NCBI GenBank assembly: GCA_024104275.1
Contig: JAGGHK010000006.1
Location: 34,385-98,384, forward strand
Direction: 5' to 3'
DNA from: Bifidobacterium sp.
Lineage (GTDB): Bacteria; Actinomycetota; Actinomycetes; Actinomycetales; Bifidobacteriaceae
DNA length: 64,000 nt
Position 1 is the stretch's first letter. Every line of letters starts with the position of its first letter. Made by a program: the position numbers and the translations under genes. Of the stretch, positions 45,782 to 55,000 are shown piece after piece. Below the pieces are notes generated by a model that was not told where the DNA came from, made no database searches, and worked only from the letters and a program-made list of their open reading frames with translations.

Positions 45782-47149
45782 TCACATGAACAATTCCACG
45801 ATGTTGTAGAAGATCGCGGTGACGGCGATAAGGCCGACCACGAAAATGAACACGTTGCTGGCCTTGCCCTTGTATTTCTGCAGCGCCGGCACCTTGTGGA
45901 TGGCGTACATCGGCAGAAGCAGCAGCACGAAGGCGATCAGCGGGCCGGCCATCGTCTCGATCATGCCGATCGCGGAGGGGTTGGCCCAGGCGACGAACCA
46001 GCAGGCGAGGAACATCAGGACGCTGACGATGACATTGAGTTTCTTGCGCTCGACCACCACGCCCTTGGTATGCGCCACTTTGCGGATGATGCCGCCAAGC
46101 CCCTCCTCGACGCCGAGATAATGACCGAGGAACGCCTTGAAGATGCAGACGAACGCGGTGATAGAGGCGATCCAGGAGATGGCCGGGGTATTGAGGATAT
46201 TGGCGAGATAGCTCAGGATGGAAACGTTCTGCGCCTTGGCTTTGACCAGATCGCCAGGGGTCAGCGCGAGGTCGCTGCTCAGCACGAAGAAGAGCACGAC
46301 GGTGACCATCATGGGTTCGCCGATTTTGAGGATCTTGCCGATTTTGTCGTCGGAATACTTGCCGTAGCGCTTGCGCACGTTGACAGAGAAGGAGGAAATG
46401 ATGGCGGAATGGTCGAACGTGAGGACGATGACCGGAACCAGCAGCCACAGGTCAAGAGCAAGCGTGCCGAAATCGAACGCACCGGAACCGTTCTTGGGGA
46501 AGCTGGTGAGCATGGAGGGGTTCCAGCGCGGGATAAGGTACAGTGCGAAAATCACCAGAACGGCGATGACCGGCCAGGTCAGCCAGCTCATCACGCGCGT
46601 CACGGCGCGGGTTCCGCAGGTCATGATGAGAATCAGCACCGCAACGAGTACGAGGGAAAGCAGCCAACGCGGCGGGACGGGCAAGTGCAATTGGTTGGCG
46701 ATGAAGCTCTGGGCGGTATTGGTGATGGAGACTGAGTACATCAGCAGGATGACCAGGACCTCGACGAAGTAGATGATCGTGAAGACCATGCCGAAGCCGA
46801 AGCCGAAATGCTGCTCGACCACGTCGGTGATGTCATCGCCCGGGTTCTTCGCAGAAAGGACGAACCGGCACATCGCACGGTGCGCGAAATACGCCAGCGG
46901 ATAGGCCACGAGCAGCATCAGCACGATGCCGATGATGCCTGCCCCGCCCGCGTCGATCGGAAGGAACAGGACGCCGGCGCCGATGGCCGTGCCGAAAAGA
47001 CTGAGCATCCAACGGATATCCTGACCGTGCCATTTCAGTGCGGAAGCCTTGTCGGTCGTATAATCCTCAGGATTCTGGGCCTTAACCGCCCCATCCACTT
47101 GCGCGTCACCTGCCCGTCGTTTCACCGGACGTTCTTCTTGGTTCGTCAT
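45782..47149 (-). CDS. Serine/threonine-type amino-acid permease (SdaC/HAAAP family)
   Basis: The 455-residue protein has eleven membrane helices. The first has the HAAAP pattern MLSLFGTAIGAGVLFLPIDAGGAGI and is followed by VAYPLAYFAHRAMCRFVLSAKNPGDDITDVVE, typical of SdaC-like proton/serine symporters. It probably imports serine or threonine; the exact substrate is inferred. The ATG at 47149 is downstream of GAGGGGAAAG. The polar N-terminus (TNQEERPVKRRAGDAQVDG) is longer than usual. It lies 200 bp upstream of serS on the same strand. Confidence 0.85.
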   Translation of the reverse strand: MTNQEERPVKRRAGDAQVDGAVKAQNPEDYTTDKASALKWHGQDIRWMLSLFGTAIGAGVLFLPIDAGGAGIIGIVLMLLVAYPLAYFAHRAMCRFVLSAKNPGDDITDVVEQHFGFGFGMVFTIIYFVEVLVILLMYSVSITNTAQSFIANQLHLPVPPRWLLSLVLVAVLILIMTCGTRAVTRVMSWLTWPVIAVLVIFALYLIPRWNPSMLTSFPKNGSGAFDFGTLALDLWLLVPVIVLTFDHSAIISSFSVNVRKRYGKYSDDKIGKILKIGEPMMVTVVLFFVLSSDLALTPGDLVKAKAQNVSILSYLANILNTPAISWIASITAFVCIFKAFLGHYLGVEEGLGGIIRKVAHTKGVVVERKKLNVIVSVLMFLACWFVAWANPSAIGMIETMAGPLIAFVLLLLPMYAIHKVPALQKYKGKASNVFIFVVGLIAVTAIFYNIVELFM

Positions 47150-47684
47150 GACAATCCACTTTCCCCTCATGTTTTGTTGGATTTTCTAAAATCCGCTTCG
47201 AATGGACCACTGCCCAATATGAAGCAAAACATCACACTTTACCGGGCAGATTGTGCCGTTGCGATAATGCAATATTTGAATGTTTACGGAACCTAATAAA
47301 TCAATCCGAAATATCGCTGCAGACGACAGTCGACGACGAATGCGATCGACGGGTCGAAGCGAAAATGTTCACGTTTTGGGCAATCAAAGAGCGGTACGCG
47401 GCATTTGCCGTGGCGCCTGCTTCAATTCCCATATCGAACATGGTTCACAGTATATTGAAGCTAGTCCACGCTCGATAATCGGGTGACAAATAGTGAGACG
47501 GCATTGTTTCATTTTTGTTTCCTCAACCACGTTTTCGCCTCCATTTCAAGCTCCATACCCGTCAGTAGGCCTTATCGCTTTACGATGATTGATAAGTCTA
47601 AAAAACAGCAAAGCCAAGGCAAAGCAACGTGTAGGCTTCGTTCATCTTTTTTTCAACTTCGGGCGCAACGTCACTGTATCGCGC
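47150..47684. other. Gene-free gap between the permease and diacylglycerol kinase genes
   Basis: About 535 bp of divergent promoter space contain no reading frame with a convincing start or recognisable product, and no strong repeat or terminator. Confidence 0.4.
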
Positions 47685-47690
47685 CACAAT
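47685..47690 (+). promoter_or_regulatory. -10 box of the likely leaderless diacylglycerol kinase gene
   Basis: CACAAT is followed by 6 nt and the ATG at 47697, the same spacing as at 40199 and 50431. Confidence 0.5.
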
Positions 47691-47696
47691 AGAGGC

Positions 47697-48797
47697 ATGT
47701 CTCGAACTGTGCTTTTCGTCATTCTCGCCGTGGTGGCGGTATGCGTACTCGCCGTTGCCGCCGCGTTGATATGGCGCGCCTGGAAACGCTGGCGGAGGGT
47801 GCAGAAACTCAATGAGCGCCACGACGATCAGGTTCGCTACGCCTTCATCATCAATCCCTCCAAACCGCAGGCGGCACGAACACGCCTGCACATCGAGGAA
47901 TTCTGCAAAGACCACAGACTCACACAAATCGAGTTCATCGAGACCACGCTGGAACGCGACGGCAGGATTTGCGCCCTTGAAGCGCTGGGCCATGGAGCCG
48001 ACGTCGTGGTGGCGGTGGGCGGCGACGGCACCGTGCGCACCGTGGCGAGCGCCGTAAGCGGCACCGGGCATACCTTGGGCATCATCCCCATCGGAACCGG
48101 CAATCTTTTCGCCCGCAACATGGGCATCCCCGTCGATGACATCAACGCGGCCCTGGCCATCGCGACCTCGCACGGCTCGCGGATGGTGGACATGGGACGT
48201 ATGGCGCTGCTCGACAGGCCCGAGGACGACCACGCACACGCTTTCCTTATCATTGCCGGCATCGGCTTCGACGCCGACATGATCAGCGACACCAGCCCGG
48301 AACTGAAGAAAAGCATCAGCTGGCTCGCTTATTTCTCCGGCGGCATGAAGCATCTCTTTGCGCCGAAATACCGCGGGGCCGTCACCATTACCAGCGCCGA
48401 CGGCAGTTCTCACTCCGTCGGGGAAGTCCACTTCCGCACCTTCATGGCCGGCAATTGCGGCGAAATTCCGGTGTTCTCGCTGATGCCCGACGCCTCGTTC
48501 GACGACGGCCTGCTCGATTTCGAAATCATCGACACTTCCGGCGGCCTGCTCGGTTGGATGAATCTTTTCGGCGACGTCATGCATCAGACCATCACCGGCA
48601 AAGCGCAGCAAAGCCCGCTTTCCACCAATTCCACCATGGACCAGATTCAGGGCGTCAAGGCCGAGATCAAGCTCGAAAAGCCTGCGCTCGCCCAGGTCGA
48701 CGGCGACATGCTCGGTTCCACGAGCCATATCCTTTTCAGCGTCGAACCCAAGTCGCTGCGCGTCCGTGTCCCGGCCGAGGCCGAGCTCGAACAATAA
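47697..48797 (+). CDS. Diacylglycerol/lipid kinase (DagK/YegS family)
   Basis: The 366-residue protein has an N-terminal membrane anchor (LFVILAVVAVCVLAVAAALIW), then a DAGK catalytic domain with IINPSKPQAART, the ATP-binding VVAVGGDGTVRTVASAV and IIPIGTGNLFARNM. The ending (QVDGDMLGSTSHILFSVEPKSLRVRVP) is the usual C-terminal lobe. It phosphorylates diacylglycerol or a related lipid, feeding phosphatidate back into phospholipid synthesis. The N-terminal anchor is an addition seen in some actinobacteria. Its stop codon is directly followed by the last base of the convergent DUF421 gene. Confidence 0.9.
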   Translation: MSRTVLFVILAVVAVCVLAVAAALIWRAWKRWRRVQKLNERHDDQVRYAFIINPSKPQAARTRLHIEEFCKDHRLTQIEFIETTLERDGRICALEALGHGADVVVAVGGDGTVRTVASAVSGTGHTLGIIPIGTGNLFARNMGIPVDDINAALAIATSHGSRMVDMGRMALLDRPEDDHAHAFLIIAGIGFDADMISDTSPELKKSISWLAYFSGGMKHLFAPKYRGAVTITSADGSSHSVGEVHFRTFMAGNCGEIPVFSLMPDASFDDGLLDFEIIDTSGGLLGWMNLFGDVMHQTITGKAQQSPLSTNSTMDQIQGVKAEIKLEKPALAQVDGDMLGSTSHILFSVEPKSLRVRVPAEAELEQ

Positions 48798-49433
48798 CTA
48801 CTTCGCGTAACCGGTCAATTCCAGTTTTTTGGAGACGTACTCGCCGATATACACGCCGTTGGTACCTTCGTAGCCTTGCTTCTTGACCTCGTCCTCAAGC
48901 CAATCCTTGTCGTGGCCAATGGCCTCGAGCACGTCGGTGTCAACCTGCCCGTCGACGATCAGCGGCAGACGCAGCGTCTCGTCGCCGTAGCAGATGACGG
49001 TCAGCTGGCCGTTCTGCTCGAAGTAGGCCTTCAAGACCTTGGAAATCTCATAGACGCCCTGCGCACGCAATTTGAGCATCAGGTCGCTGGCGGAGACGCC
49101 CTTGCGCATGCAGGTGGCCACATCGACCTTGCCGTGCGAGATGAGCATGACCGGGCTGCCGTCGATGAGTTTCTTGCAGAACCGGCTGTTTTCCTTGGCG
49201 AACTTGATGATCATGCACAAGAGCATCCACGTTACCAGCACGAAGACGAACTGGAGCACGGTGATCTGCTCGTTGTAGATCACGCCGCCGATGATGGCGC
49301 CGAGCACGTAGTTCTGAATCTGGTCCATGGCGCTCGTGGGCGCGAGATTGGATTTGCCGAAGAGGTTGATGTGGACGATCAGGAAGACGATGCCCACGAC
49401 GAGTTTGATGATGAGTGTGGTGCTGATAAGCAT
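48798..49433 (-). CDS. DUF421/YetF-family membrane protein
   Basis: The 211-residue protein has three membrane helices (including the QNYVLGAIIGGVIYNEQITVLQFVFVL block) and a soluble C-terminal YetF domain (SPVMLISHGKVDVATCMRKGVSASDLMLKLRAQGVYEISKVLKAYFEQNGQLTV). Its function is unknown. In many Gram-positive bacteria it is next to a DUF3290 gene, as here, where that gene lies 290 bp upstream on the same strand beyond copy 2 of the 88-bp repeat. No terminator is needed on the convergent side because the diacylglycerol kinase stop abuts it. Confidence 0.88.
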   Translation of the reverse strand: MLISTTLIIKLVVGIVFLIVHINLFGKSNLAPTSAMDQIQNYVLGAIIGGVIYNEQITVLQFVFVLVTWMLLCMIIKFAKENSRFCKKLIDGSPVMLISHGKVDVATCMRKGVSASDLMLKLRAQGVYEISKVLKAYFEQNGQLTVICYGDETLRLPLIVDGQVDTDVLEAIGHDKDWLEDEVKKQGYEGTNGVYIGEYVSKKLELTGYAK

Positions 49434-49536
49434 GATGAAAGTCCTTTATCTATTATCACTTGTTATCACAGATTGTTACCGCTGCCGCCAACATGATACC
49501 GAAGTCGAGAAGTTGCTATTCATGATGACCAAGTCC

Positions 49537-49644
49537 TGCCCCTAACAGGTCAGTCGTGCCTCTCCACGTTTGTTTTTGGCCACTAAAACCTACGTCTACG
49601 GGCAGTATTGACCTGTTTAGGGGCATCACTGACCGGTTAGGGGC
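49537..49644. repeat. 88-bp palindromic element, copy 2, with one extra arm
   Basis: Arms TGCCCCTAACAGGTCA (49537-49552) and TGACCTGTTTAGGGGCA (49609-49625) flank a spacer with TTTTTGGCCACTAAAACCTA. An additional direct arm TGACCGGTTAGGGGCA ends at 49644. It lies between DUF421 and DUF3290. Confidence 0.85.
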
Positions 49645-49724
49645 AGGATTCCGGCACAGTTTCGGCCAGAACCACGTAGTTCGCAGCATGATCCGGAAAT
49701 GGTGGCGGTCGACACGACTTTCAC

Positions 49725-50165
49725 TCACTTTTCCACCTTGACGTCGCTGAGCATATGGGTTTCGGTGAGTTCGTACGCGGTATAGTCCGTATTAAGGCTC
49801 ACCGTATAGTACTTTTTGCCGATTTTGACGATGACGTCCTGATTCAGATATTTCGAATTGACCAGCACGTCATTCTCTGAAACGTGCCGTTCCTTGGCGA
49901 CTTTCTGAACGAAACTGACCATCTGCTCACTTTTCGCGCTGGCCGTCTCGCTTTGCTGGAATTGCGTATAGCCGCTGCCGAGCACCAGCACCACCAGCAG
50001 CAGCGCAATGATGCCCAAGTCCCGGTATTTCGTCTTGAGCCTGTGCCGCAGATACAACACGAAGAACGCGACCAGCGCCACACATAGCGCAATGATGATA
50101 ATAAATCGCACGACCTGATTGATGCCGTGCTGGCTTTGCAGGTAATTGATACCGTAAAATGTCAT
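49725..50165 (-). CDS. DUF3290-family membrane protein
   Basis: The 146-residue protein has two N-terminal helices (VVRFIIIIALCVALVAFFVLYL and LGIIALLLVVLVLGSGYTQF) and a soluble C-terminal domain ending in a short beta pattern (DVIVKIGKKYYTVSLNTDYTAYELTETHML). This layout and the neighbour identify DUF3290, often paired with DUF421/YetF in Gram-positive bacteria. Function is unknown. The 276-bp gap upstream towards pgm shows no other gene. Confidence 0.82.
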   Translation of the reverse strand: MTFYGINYLQSQHGINQVVRFIIIIALCVALVAFFVLYLRHRLKTKYRDLGIIALLLVVLVLGSGYTQFQQSETASAKSEQMVSFVQKVAKERHVSENDVLVNSKYLNQDVIVKIGKKYYTVSLNTDYTAYELTETHMLSDVKVEK

Positions 50166-50430
50166 GGAAATGCCTCAAACGTTTGGTTGGCAGGTAATTT
50201 CTCCCTTTTCATTATAGGGGCGGCGCAATATGTAGCTGGCTTTTGGCGCTGATAGAAGAATTTATATGACATTTCCCAACCGTCTGACCGCCATAGTCAC
50301 CAGACCGCCCAACGATGACTCGCTCGTTTCGCTTCGCATTTCCAGCCATGCTCATCGCCAACCTCACAACAACCGTGTGCGATTGGTTGTTATACCGCAC
50401 AAAAACGACACTTTAGCCGCGCAACTGTGG

Positions 50431-50436
50431 CACAAT
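50431..50436 (+). promoter_or_regulatory. -10 box of the likely leaderless pgm gene
   Basis: CACAAT, then GGAGGC, then the ATG at 50443. The GGAGGC is too close to act as a good ribosome-binding site, so a leaderless mRNA is likely. Confidence 0.5.
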
Positions 50437-50442
50437 GGAGGC

Positions 50443-52119
50443 ATGGTTGCAAACAATGCGGGCAAACCCGCCACTAAAGCCGACCTCATCGACGTCAACG
50501 AGGTCATCGGAAAATACTATGACGCCATCCCCGACCCAGCCGACCCGGCGCAACGCATCTCATTCGGCACCTCCGGACACCGTGGTTCGTCGCTCAAAAC
50601 CTCCTTCAATGAGGCGCATATCGTCGCGATCACGCAGGCCATCGCGGAATACCGCAAGAAAGCCGGCGTGACCGGCCCGTTGTATCTCGGCCGTGACACC
50701 CACGCACTTTCCGGCCCCGCGATGAAGACGGCCATCGAGGTGCTCGTCGCCAACGGCGTCACCGTGCGCATCGATTCGCGCGACGACTTCGTGCCGACCC
50801 CGGTCATTTCACATGCGATTTTGACCCACAACCGCGCCGCAGACGGCTCACAGCGCTTCGAGGGCGACGGCCTTGCCGACGGCATCGTGGTGACCCCTTC
50901 GCACAACCCGCCCACCGACGGCGGTTTCAAGTACGACCCGGTCACCGGTGGCCCCGCTCCGGCCGAAGCCACCGAAGCCATTGCCAACCGCGCCAACGAA
51001 TTGCTCGGCTCGTTCCGCGACGTCAAGCGCATTCCCTACAACGAGGCCGTCAAGTCCCCGCTGGTGGAGCGCTTCGACTATCGCGATCACTACGTTTCCG
51101 ACCTCGGCAACGTCATCGACTTCGACCTCATCCGTTCCTCCGGCGTGCGTTTGGGCATCGATCCGCTCGGCGGCGCCTCGGTCAATTATTGGCCGCTCAT
51201 CAATGAAAAGTACGGCCTCAACATCGGCGTGGTCCGTCCCGACGTGGACCCGACCTGGCGGTTCATGACCATCGACCACGATGGCAAGATCCGCATGGAT
51301 CCCAGCTCGCAGTATGCGATGAAGGGCCTTGTCGACGAGCTCAACGCCGGCGCGTGGAGCAAGTACGACCTCGTGGGCGGCACCGACCCGGACGCCGACC
51401 GCCACGGCATCGTCTGCCCCGACTGGGGTGTGATGAACCCGAACCACTACCTCGCGGTGTGCATCGCCTATCTCTTCGGAGGCGCACGCCCGGGCTGGCC
51501 CAAGGGCACCGGCGTGGGCAAGACGCTGGTCTCGTCCTCACTGATTGACCGCGTGGCCGCTTCCATCGGCGCGCCGCTGGTCGAGGTGCCGGTCGGCTTC
51601 AAGTGGTTCGTCGACCCGCTTTTCACCGGTAAAGTCGCGTTCGGCGGCGAGGAGAGCTCCGGCATGAGCTTCCTGCGTCGTGACGGCCACGTGTGGACCA
51701 CCGACAAGGACGGCATCATCCCCGACCTGCTCGCTGCGGAAATCACCGCGAAAACCGGCAAGAATCCGGCACAGCTGCATCAGGAGCAGGTGGCGAAGTT
51801 CGGCGAAAGCTGGTACAAGCGCGTCGACACCCCGACCACGCTCGAGCAGAAGCAGAAGTTCGCGGCCCTGACCCCCGAATCCGTTTCCGCCACCACGCTG
51901 GCAGGCGAGGACATCACCGCCAAGCTCACGCGAGCGCCCGGCAACGACGCGCCCATCGGCGGCATCAAAGTGACCACGAAAGACAACTGGTTCGCCGCCC
52001 GCCCTTCCGGCACCGAGAACATCTACAAGATCTACGCCGAGTCGTTCGTCTCCCCCGAGGCGCTCGACACGGTGCTGGAAGATGCCACCGACGTGGTCGA
52101 CAAGGCGCTTGGCGAGTAA
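50443..52119 (+). CDS. pgm: Phosphoglucomutase (alpha-D-glucose-phosphate specific)
   Basis: The 558-residue enzyme interconverts glucose-1- and glucose-6-phosphate. The opening FGTSGHRG, phosphoserine Ser153 in [13 protein letters not shown], the Mg2+ loop [10 protein letters not shown] and the phosphate-binding [15 protein letters not shown] are all present in order. Length matches the E. coli Pgm type. The start at 50443 gives the polar [15 protein letters not shown] and is preferred over a frame that continues upstream to 50266. It links galactose/glycogen and glycolytic carbon. Confidence 0.97.
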   Translation: MVANNAGKPATKADLIDVNEVIGKYYDAIPDPADPAQRISFGTSGHRGSSLKTSFNEAHIVAITQAIAEYRKKAGVTGPLYLGRDTHALSGPAMKTAIEVLVANGVTVRIDSRDDFVPTPVISHAILTHNRAADGSQRFEGDGLADGIVVTPSHNPPTDGGFKYDPVTGGPAPAEATEAIANRANELLGSFRDVKRIPYNEAVKSPLVERFDYRDHYVSDLGNVIDFDLIRSSGVRLGIDPLGGASVNYWPLINEKYGLNIGVVRPDVDPTWRFMTIDHDGKIRMDPSSQYAMKGLVDELNAGAWSKYDLVGGTDPDADRHGIVCPDWGVMNPNHYLAVCIAYLFGGARPGWPKGTGVGKTLVSSSLIDRVAASIGAPLVEVPVGFKWFVDPLFTGKVAFGGEESSGMSFLRRDGHVWTTDKDGIIPDLLAAEITAKTGKNPAQLHQEQVAKFGESWYKRVDTPTTLEQKQKFAALTPESVSATTLAGEDITAKLTRAPGNDAPIGGIKVTTKDNWFAARPSGTENIYKIYAESFVSPEALDTVLEDATDVVDKALGE

Positions 52120-52134
52120 TCCGTCATAGGGCCC

Positions 52135-52210
52135 CGCACAAGTCGGTAGATAGGAAAATAAGAATGGCGGAATTCCGCGGTTCCCAAAAACCTATCTACC
52201 GACTTGTGCG
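52135..52210. repeat. Perfect 20-bp inverted repeat after pgm
   Basis: Positions 52135-52154 and 52191-52210 are exact complements (arm begins CGCACAAGTCGG). The 36-bp loop contains another palindrome GCGGAATTCCGC (52167-52178). It may end pgm transcription, but no T-run follows. Confidence 0.75.
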
Positions 52211-52239
52211 TTATCTACTGGAATTTCGCCGGCAAAACG

Positions 52240-52245
52240 TAGGCT
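52240..52245 (+). promoter_or_regulatory. -10 box of the likely leaderless RNase HI gene
   Basis: TAGGCT is followed by 7 nt and then the ATG at 52253. Confidence 0.4.
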
Positions 52246-52252
52246 GGTAATC

Positions 52253-53941
52253 ATGACTATTACGGTTTCTACGGACGGCAGTGCACTCGGCAACCCCAAC
52301 GGGCCCATGGGCTGGGCATGGGCGGATCACGCGGTGAACGCGGCGAGGACGGACGGGCATCAGCACGACGGCGACAGCGACGCGGGCGGCGCCACCAACG
52401 GCACCAACCAAATCGGCGAACTGTGCGCGGTGCTCGAGGCGCTGCGGGCGCACCGCGGGGCCGAGCCACTGACCATCGAAACCGACTCGCAGTACGCCAT
52501 CAACTGCTCGACCAACTGGGTCAAGGGCTGGAAGAAGAACGGCTGGAAGAACTCGCAGAAGAAGCCAGTCAAGAACGCACCGCTCATCAAGGCCATCGAC
52601 GCCGAAATCGGCCGACGCGAGGGGCCGGTGAAGTTCGTCTGGGTCAAGGGCCACAACGGCAATCCGGGCAACGAGAAGGTCGACGACCTTGCTCATACCT
52701 ACTCCGGAGACGCGCGCAGCGGGCTCAAGGACGGCTACTTGCCGTTGGAAGGCTGGCAGTCGCTGCTTGCCTCGCCATACGCCAAAGGCGTGGATATTCC
52801 GGCCGACGCGAAAATGCTCATCGACGGCAAAATCACCGAGGAACAATACCACCTTGGACGCGGGGTTGAATCGGGCGACGGCGACAGCGATGATTGGGAC
52901 AACGCCAACGATAACGAAAACCCGACCACACATTCCAACCGCGATGGTGGCGATGCCGAAGACAGCGACAACCCGACCTCACGCTCCAGTCGCAATGGCG
53001 AGAACAACAGTAATACCGACAAAAAACAAATCGCAAACGGTGAAGAAACCGGCCCTACCGGCGTTGCTATCCCTCGAAAACCAACGCTGACCGAACGTCT
53101 CGCGGAACCCGAAGGCGTGCCTGAATACGATTTCAGCCCACGCAAGCCGATTGTCACACACCATCGCACGGCGGAGAATGACGGGCCGCTAGACGGGGAC
53201 AATGCTCATGACGGGAACGAAGAGGAGCCTCATACCGCCGGACGCACGGTGCGCTCCCATCCAGACTTCAGCGCCTCCCCGGTCGGTGATGACGTGACCA
53301 TTCCTGCGGACAAAAGCGATGCCGCAGCCACGCAAACCGAGTTGCCGGTAGCCGAGCCGAATTCCAAGCCGAAGCAATCAGTTGGCGATACATCTTCCGG
53401 CACCGAACAACCACTTTCCGAAGATGTTTTCGACGCCGAGCAATCAGCTGCAAACGCCGCTGCTGCAACCCGACAATCATCAGGCGATATTCCTTCCGGA
53501 GCCTACGTTGACGGCGACGAAACGGATGATACAGACGTGACGCCAAACGGCAGGCACGGCAACGATATCGACGACCACGACGCAGGAAACGGCGCAACAA
53601 ACGAGGCATCTGACCATTCTGAGGATACGTCCAAATCCGAACAGACGAATGACAGCGCAACCACCTCGACAGCTCAGGAAACACCGGAAATTCCGGACAA
53701 GCACGAATCACAACACAACGCGGAGACACCAACCAACCCGGAACCAGCATACCTGCCCAGCGGACTGAGCGTGAGCGGGCCGCTGCGCTTCTCCCCTGCG
53801 CCGCAGACCAGCCCGACCTATAGCGGACGGCCTCGCCACATCCGCGGGGTCATCGCCATCGACGGGTATGTGGCCGGGGACGGCACCATCGTGCTGAGCA
53901 ATGCCCCATTCCTTATCGCCAATAATAACCACAAAAAGTAA
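52253..53941 (+). CDS. Ribonuclease HI with a long acidic tail and an extra C-terminal region
   Basis: Residues 1-155 are RNase HI. The catalytic set Asp8, Glu56, Asp78 and Asp144 is complete, and His134 sits in KGHNGNPGNEKVDDLA. Residues 150-205 are conserved-looking (EGWQSLLASPYAKGVDIPADAKMLIDG). About 300 residues then are Asp/Glu/Ser/Thr/Asn-rich and probably disordered. The last 55 (about 507-562: LPSGLSVSGPLRFSPAPQTSPTYSGRPRHIRGVIAIDGYVAGDGT) look folded again. Typical RNase HI has about 150 residues, so this protein is nearly four times longer. It removes RNA from RNA-DNA hybrids; the tail's role is unknown. The start is leaderless-like. Confidence 0.85.
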   Translation: MTITVSTDGSALGNPNGPMGWAWADHAVNAARTDGHQHDGDSDAGGATNGTNQIGELCAVLEALRAHRGAEPLTIETDSQYAINCSTNWVKGWKKNGWKNSQKKPVKNAPLIKAIDAEIGRREGPVKFVWVKGHNGNPGNEKVDDLAHTYSGDARSGLKDGYLPLEGWQSLLASPYAKGVDIPADAKMLIDGKITEEQYHLGRGVESGDGDSDDWDNANDNENPTTHSNRDGGDAEDSDNPTSRSSRNGENNSNTDKKQIANGEETGPTGVAIPRKPTLTERLAEPEGVPEYDFSPRKPIVTHHRTAENDGPLDGDNAHDGNEEEPHTAGRTVRSHPDFSASPVGDDVTIPADKSDAAATQTELPVAEPNSKPKQSVGDTSSGTEQPLSEDVFDAEQSAANAAAATRQSSGDIPSGAYVDGDETDDTDVTPNGRHGNDIDDHDAGNGATNEASDHSEDTSKSEQTNDSATTSTAQETPEIPDKHESQHNAETPTNPEPAYLPSGLSVSGPLRFSPAPQTSPTYSGRPRHIRGVIAIDGYVAGDGTIVLSNAPFLIANNNHKK

Positions 53942-53998
53942 CAGAACCGAACAAAACCGAAACAATAATAAAAGTATCGGAACACAGATACTATGGAA

Positions 53999-54014
53999 AG
54001 TGACGCTCGTCACT
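53999..54014. promoter_or_regulatory. Palindrome upstream of rpiA
   Basis: AGTGACGCTCGTCACT has 7-bp arms around CT, 38 bp before the rpiA start. A second short inverted pair (GTATC...GATAC) lies just upstream of it. It may be an operator. Confidence 0.35.
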
Positions 54015-54052
54015 ACAACAAGACGGAGCTAAAACCTTTTAAAGGAGTACGA

Positions 54053-54751
54053 ATGGATAAGAACGAACAAGACGCGCTGAAAAAGGCGGCAGGCATCGAG
54101 GGTGCCAAGTTCATCAAAGACGGCATGATCGCAGGCCTCGGCACCGGCTCGACCGTGCGCTTCCTGGTCGACGAACTCGGCCGCCGCACGCAGGAGGAAG
54201 GACTCAAGTTCACAGGCGTGACCACCTCGCGCCGCACCGCCAAGCAGGCCGAGGGCTATGGCATCAAGATTGTCGACATCGACGACGTGGACCACATCGA
54301 CCTCGCCATCGACGGCGCAGACGAAGTGGACAAGAACTTCAACGGCATCAAGGGCGGCGGCGCGGCCTTGCTCTGGGAGAAGATCGTCAACGAGAACGCC
54401 AACTACAACATCTGGATCGTCGACGCCTCCAAGGTGGTCGACACCATCGGCAAGTTCCCGCTGCCCGTCGAGGTCATCCCCTACGGCTCTCGCCACGTCA
54501 TCGACAAGTTCGAGGCCAAGGGCTACAAGCCGGTCCTGCGCAAGAACGCCGACGGCACCGAAGTACGCACCGATGAGAACAACTACGTCGTCGACCTGCA
54601 CCTCGGGCGCATCGACCATCCGCAGGATCTCGCCGAAGACCTGATCAACACGGTCGGCGTGGTGGAGCACGGCCTCTTCCTCAACCGCGTGGACAAAGTC
54701 ATCGTCGGTAACCCGAACGGCCCGCGTATCCTGACCGTTTCCGAAAACTGA
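54053..54751 (+). CDS. rpiA: Ribose-5-phosphate isomerase A
   Basis: The 232-residue enzyme has [16 protein letters not shown] near the start, the catalytic block [28 protein letters not shown] and [12 protein letters not shown]. It converts ribulose-5-phosphate to ribose-5-phosphate and feeds both the bifid shunt and nucleotide synthesis. The ATG at 54053 is placed behind AAAGGAG; an upstream frame from 53993 lacks a binding site. It stands alone and is followed by a three-hairpin array. Confidence 0.96.
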   Translation: MDKNEQDALKKAAGIEGAKFIKDGMIAGLGTGSTVRFLVDELGRRTQEEGLKFTGVTTSRRTAKQAEGYGIKIVDIDDVDHIDLAIDGADEVDKNFNGIKGGGAALLWEKIVNENANYNIWIVDASKVVDTIGKFPLPVEVIPYGSRHVIDKFEAKGYKPVLRKNADGTEVRTDENNYVVDLHLGRIDHPQDLAEDLINTVGVVEHGLFLNRVDKVIVGNPNGPRILTVSEN

Positions 54752-54783
54752 TTCACCGGCTTGGCCTCTCCCGTTGGCCGTTG

Positions 54784-54950
54784 ATTTGTGACGCTAACCA
54801 GTCCATTAGCGTCACAAATTGCCTACCAACAAACGTAAACAGATGATTTGCGACACAAATCAGCCATATTGTGTCGCAAATTAACGACCAACAAACGAAA
54901 GCAGGAGAATTGCGACGCCCATTCACTTCTCGGTGTTGCAATTCTCCTGC
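54784..54950. repeat. Array of three hairpins with a repeated spacer
   Basis: Three perfect stems lie in a row: 54784-54819 (14 bp, arm ATTTGTGACGCTAA), 54846-54881 (13 bp, ATTTGCGACACAA) and 54901-54950 (13 bp, GCAGGAGAATTGC). The spacers after the first and second stems both contain ACCAACAAACG (54825 and 54887). The first two arms are related in sequence. Confidence 0.8.
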
Positions 54951-55000
54951 TTACTAGACTTAAGCCAGACACCAAATGCTGAAGCATCCGGCCGTTCCGC

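Noticed and set aside
47251-47478. Small reading frames in the permease-kinase gap
   Set aside because: Composition and starts are not convincing, and no frame extends or matches any known small protein.
47598-48794. 398-codon minus-strand frame opposite the diacylglycerol kinase gene
   Set aside because: The plus-strand frame has all kinase motifs; the minus frame has none and reads as shadow sequence.
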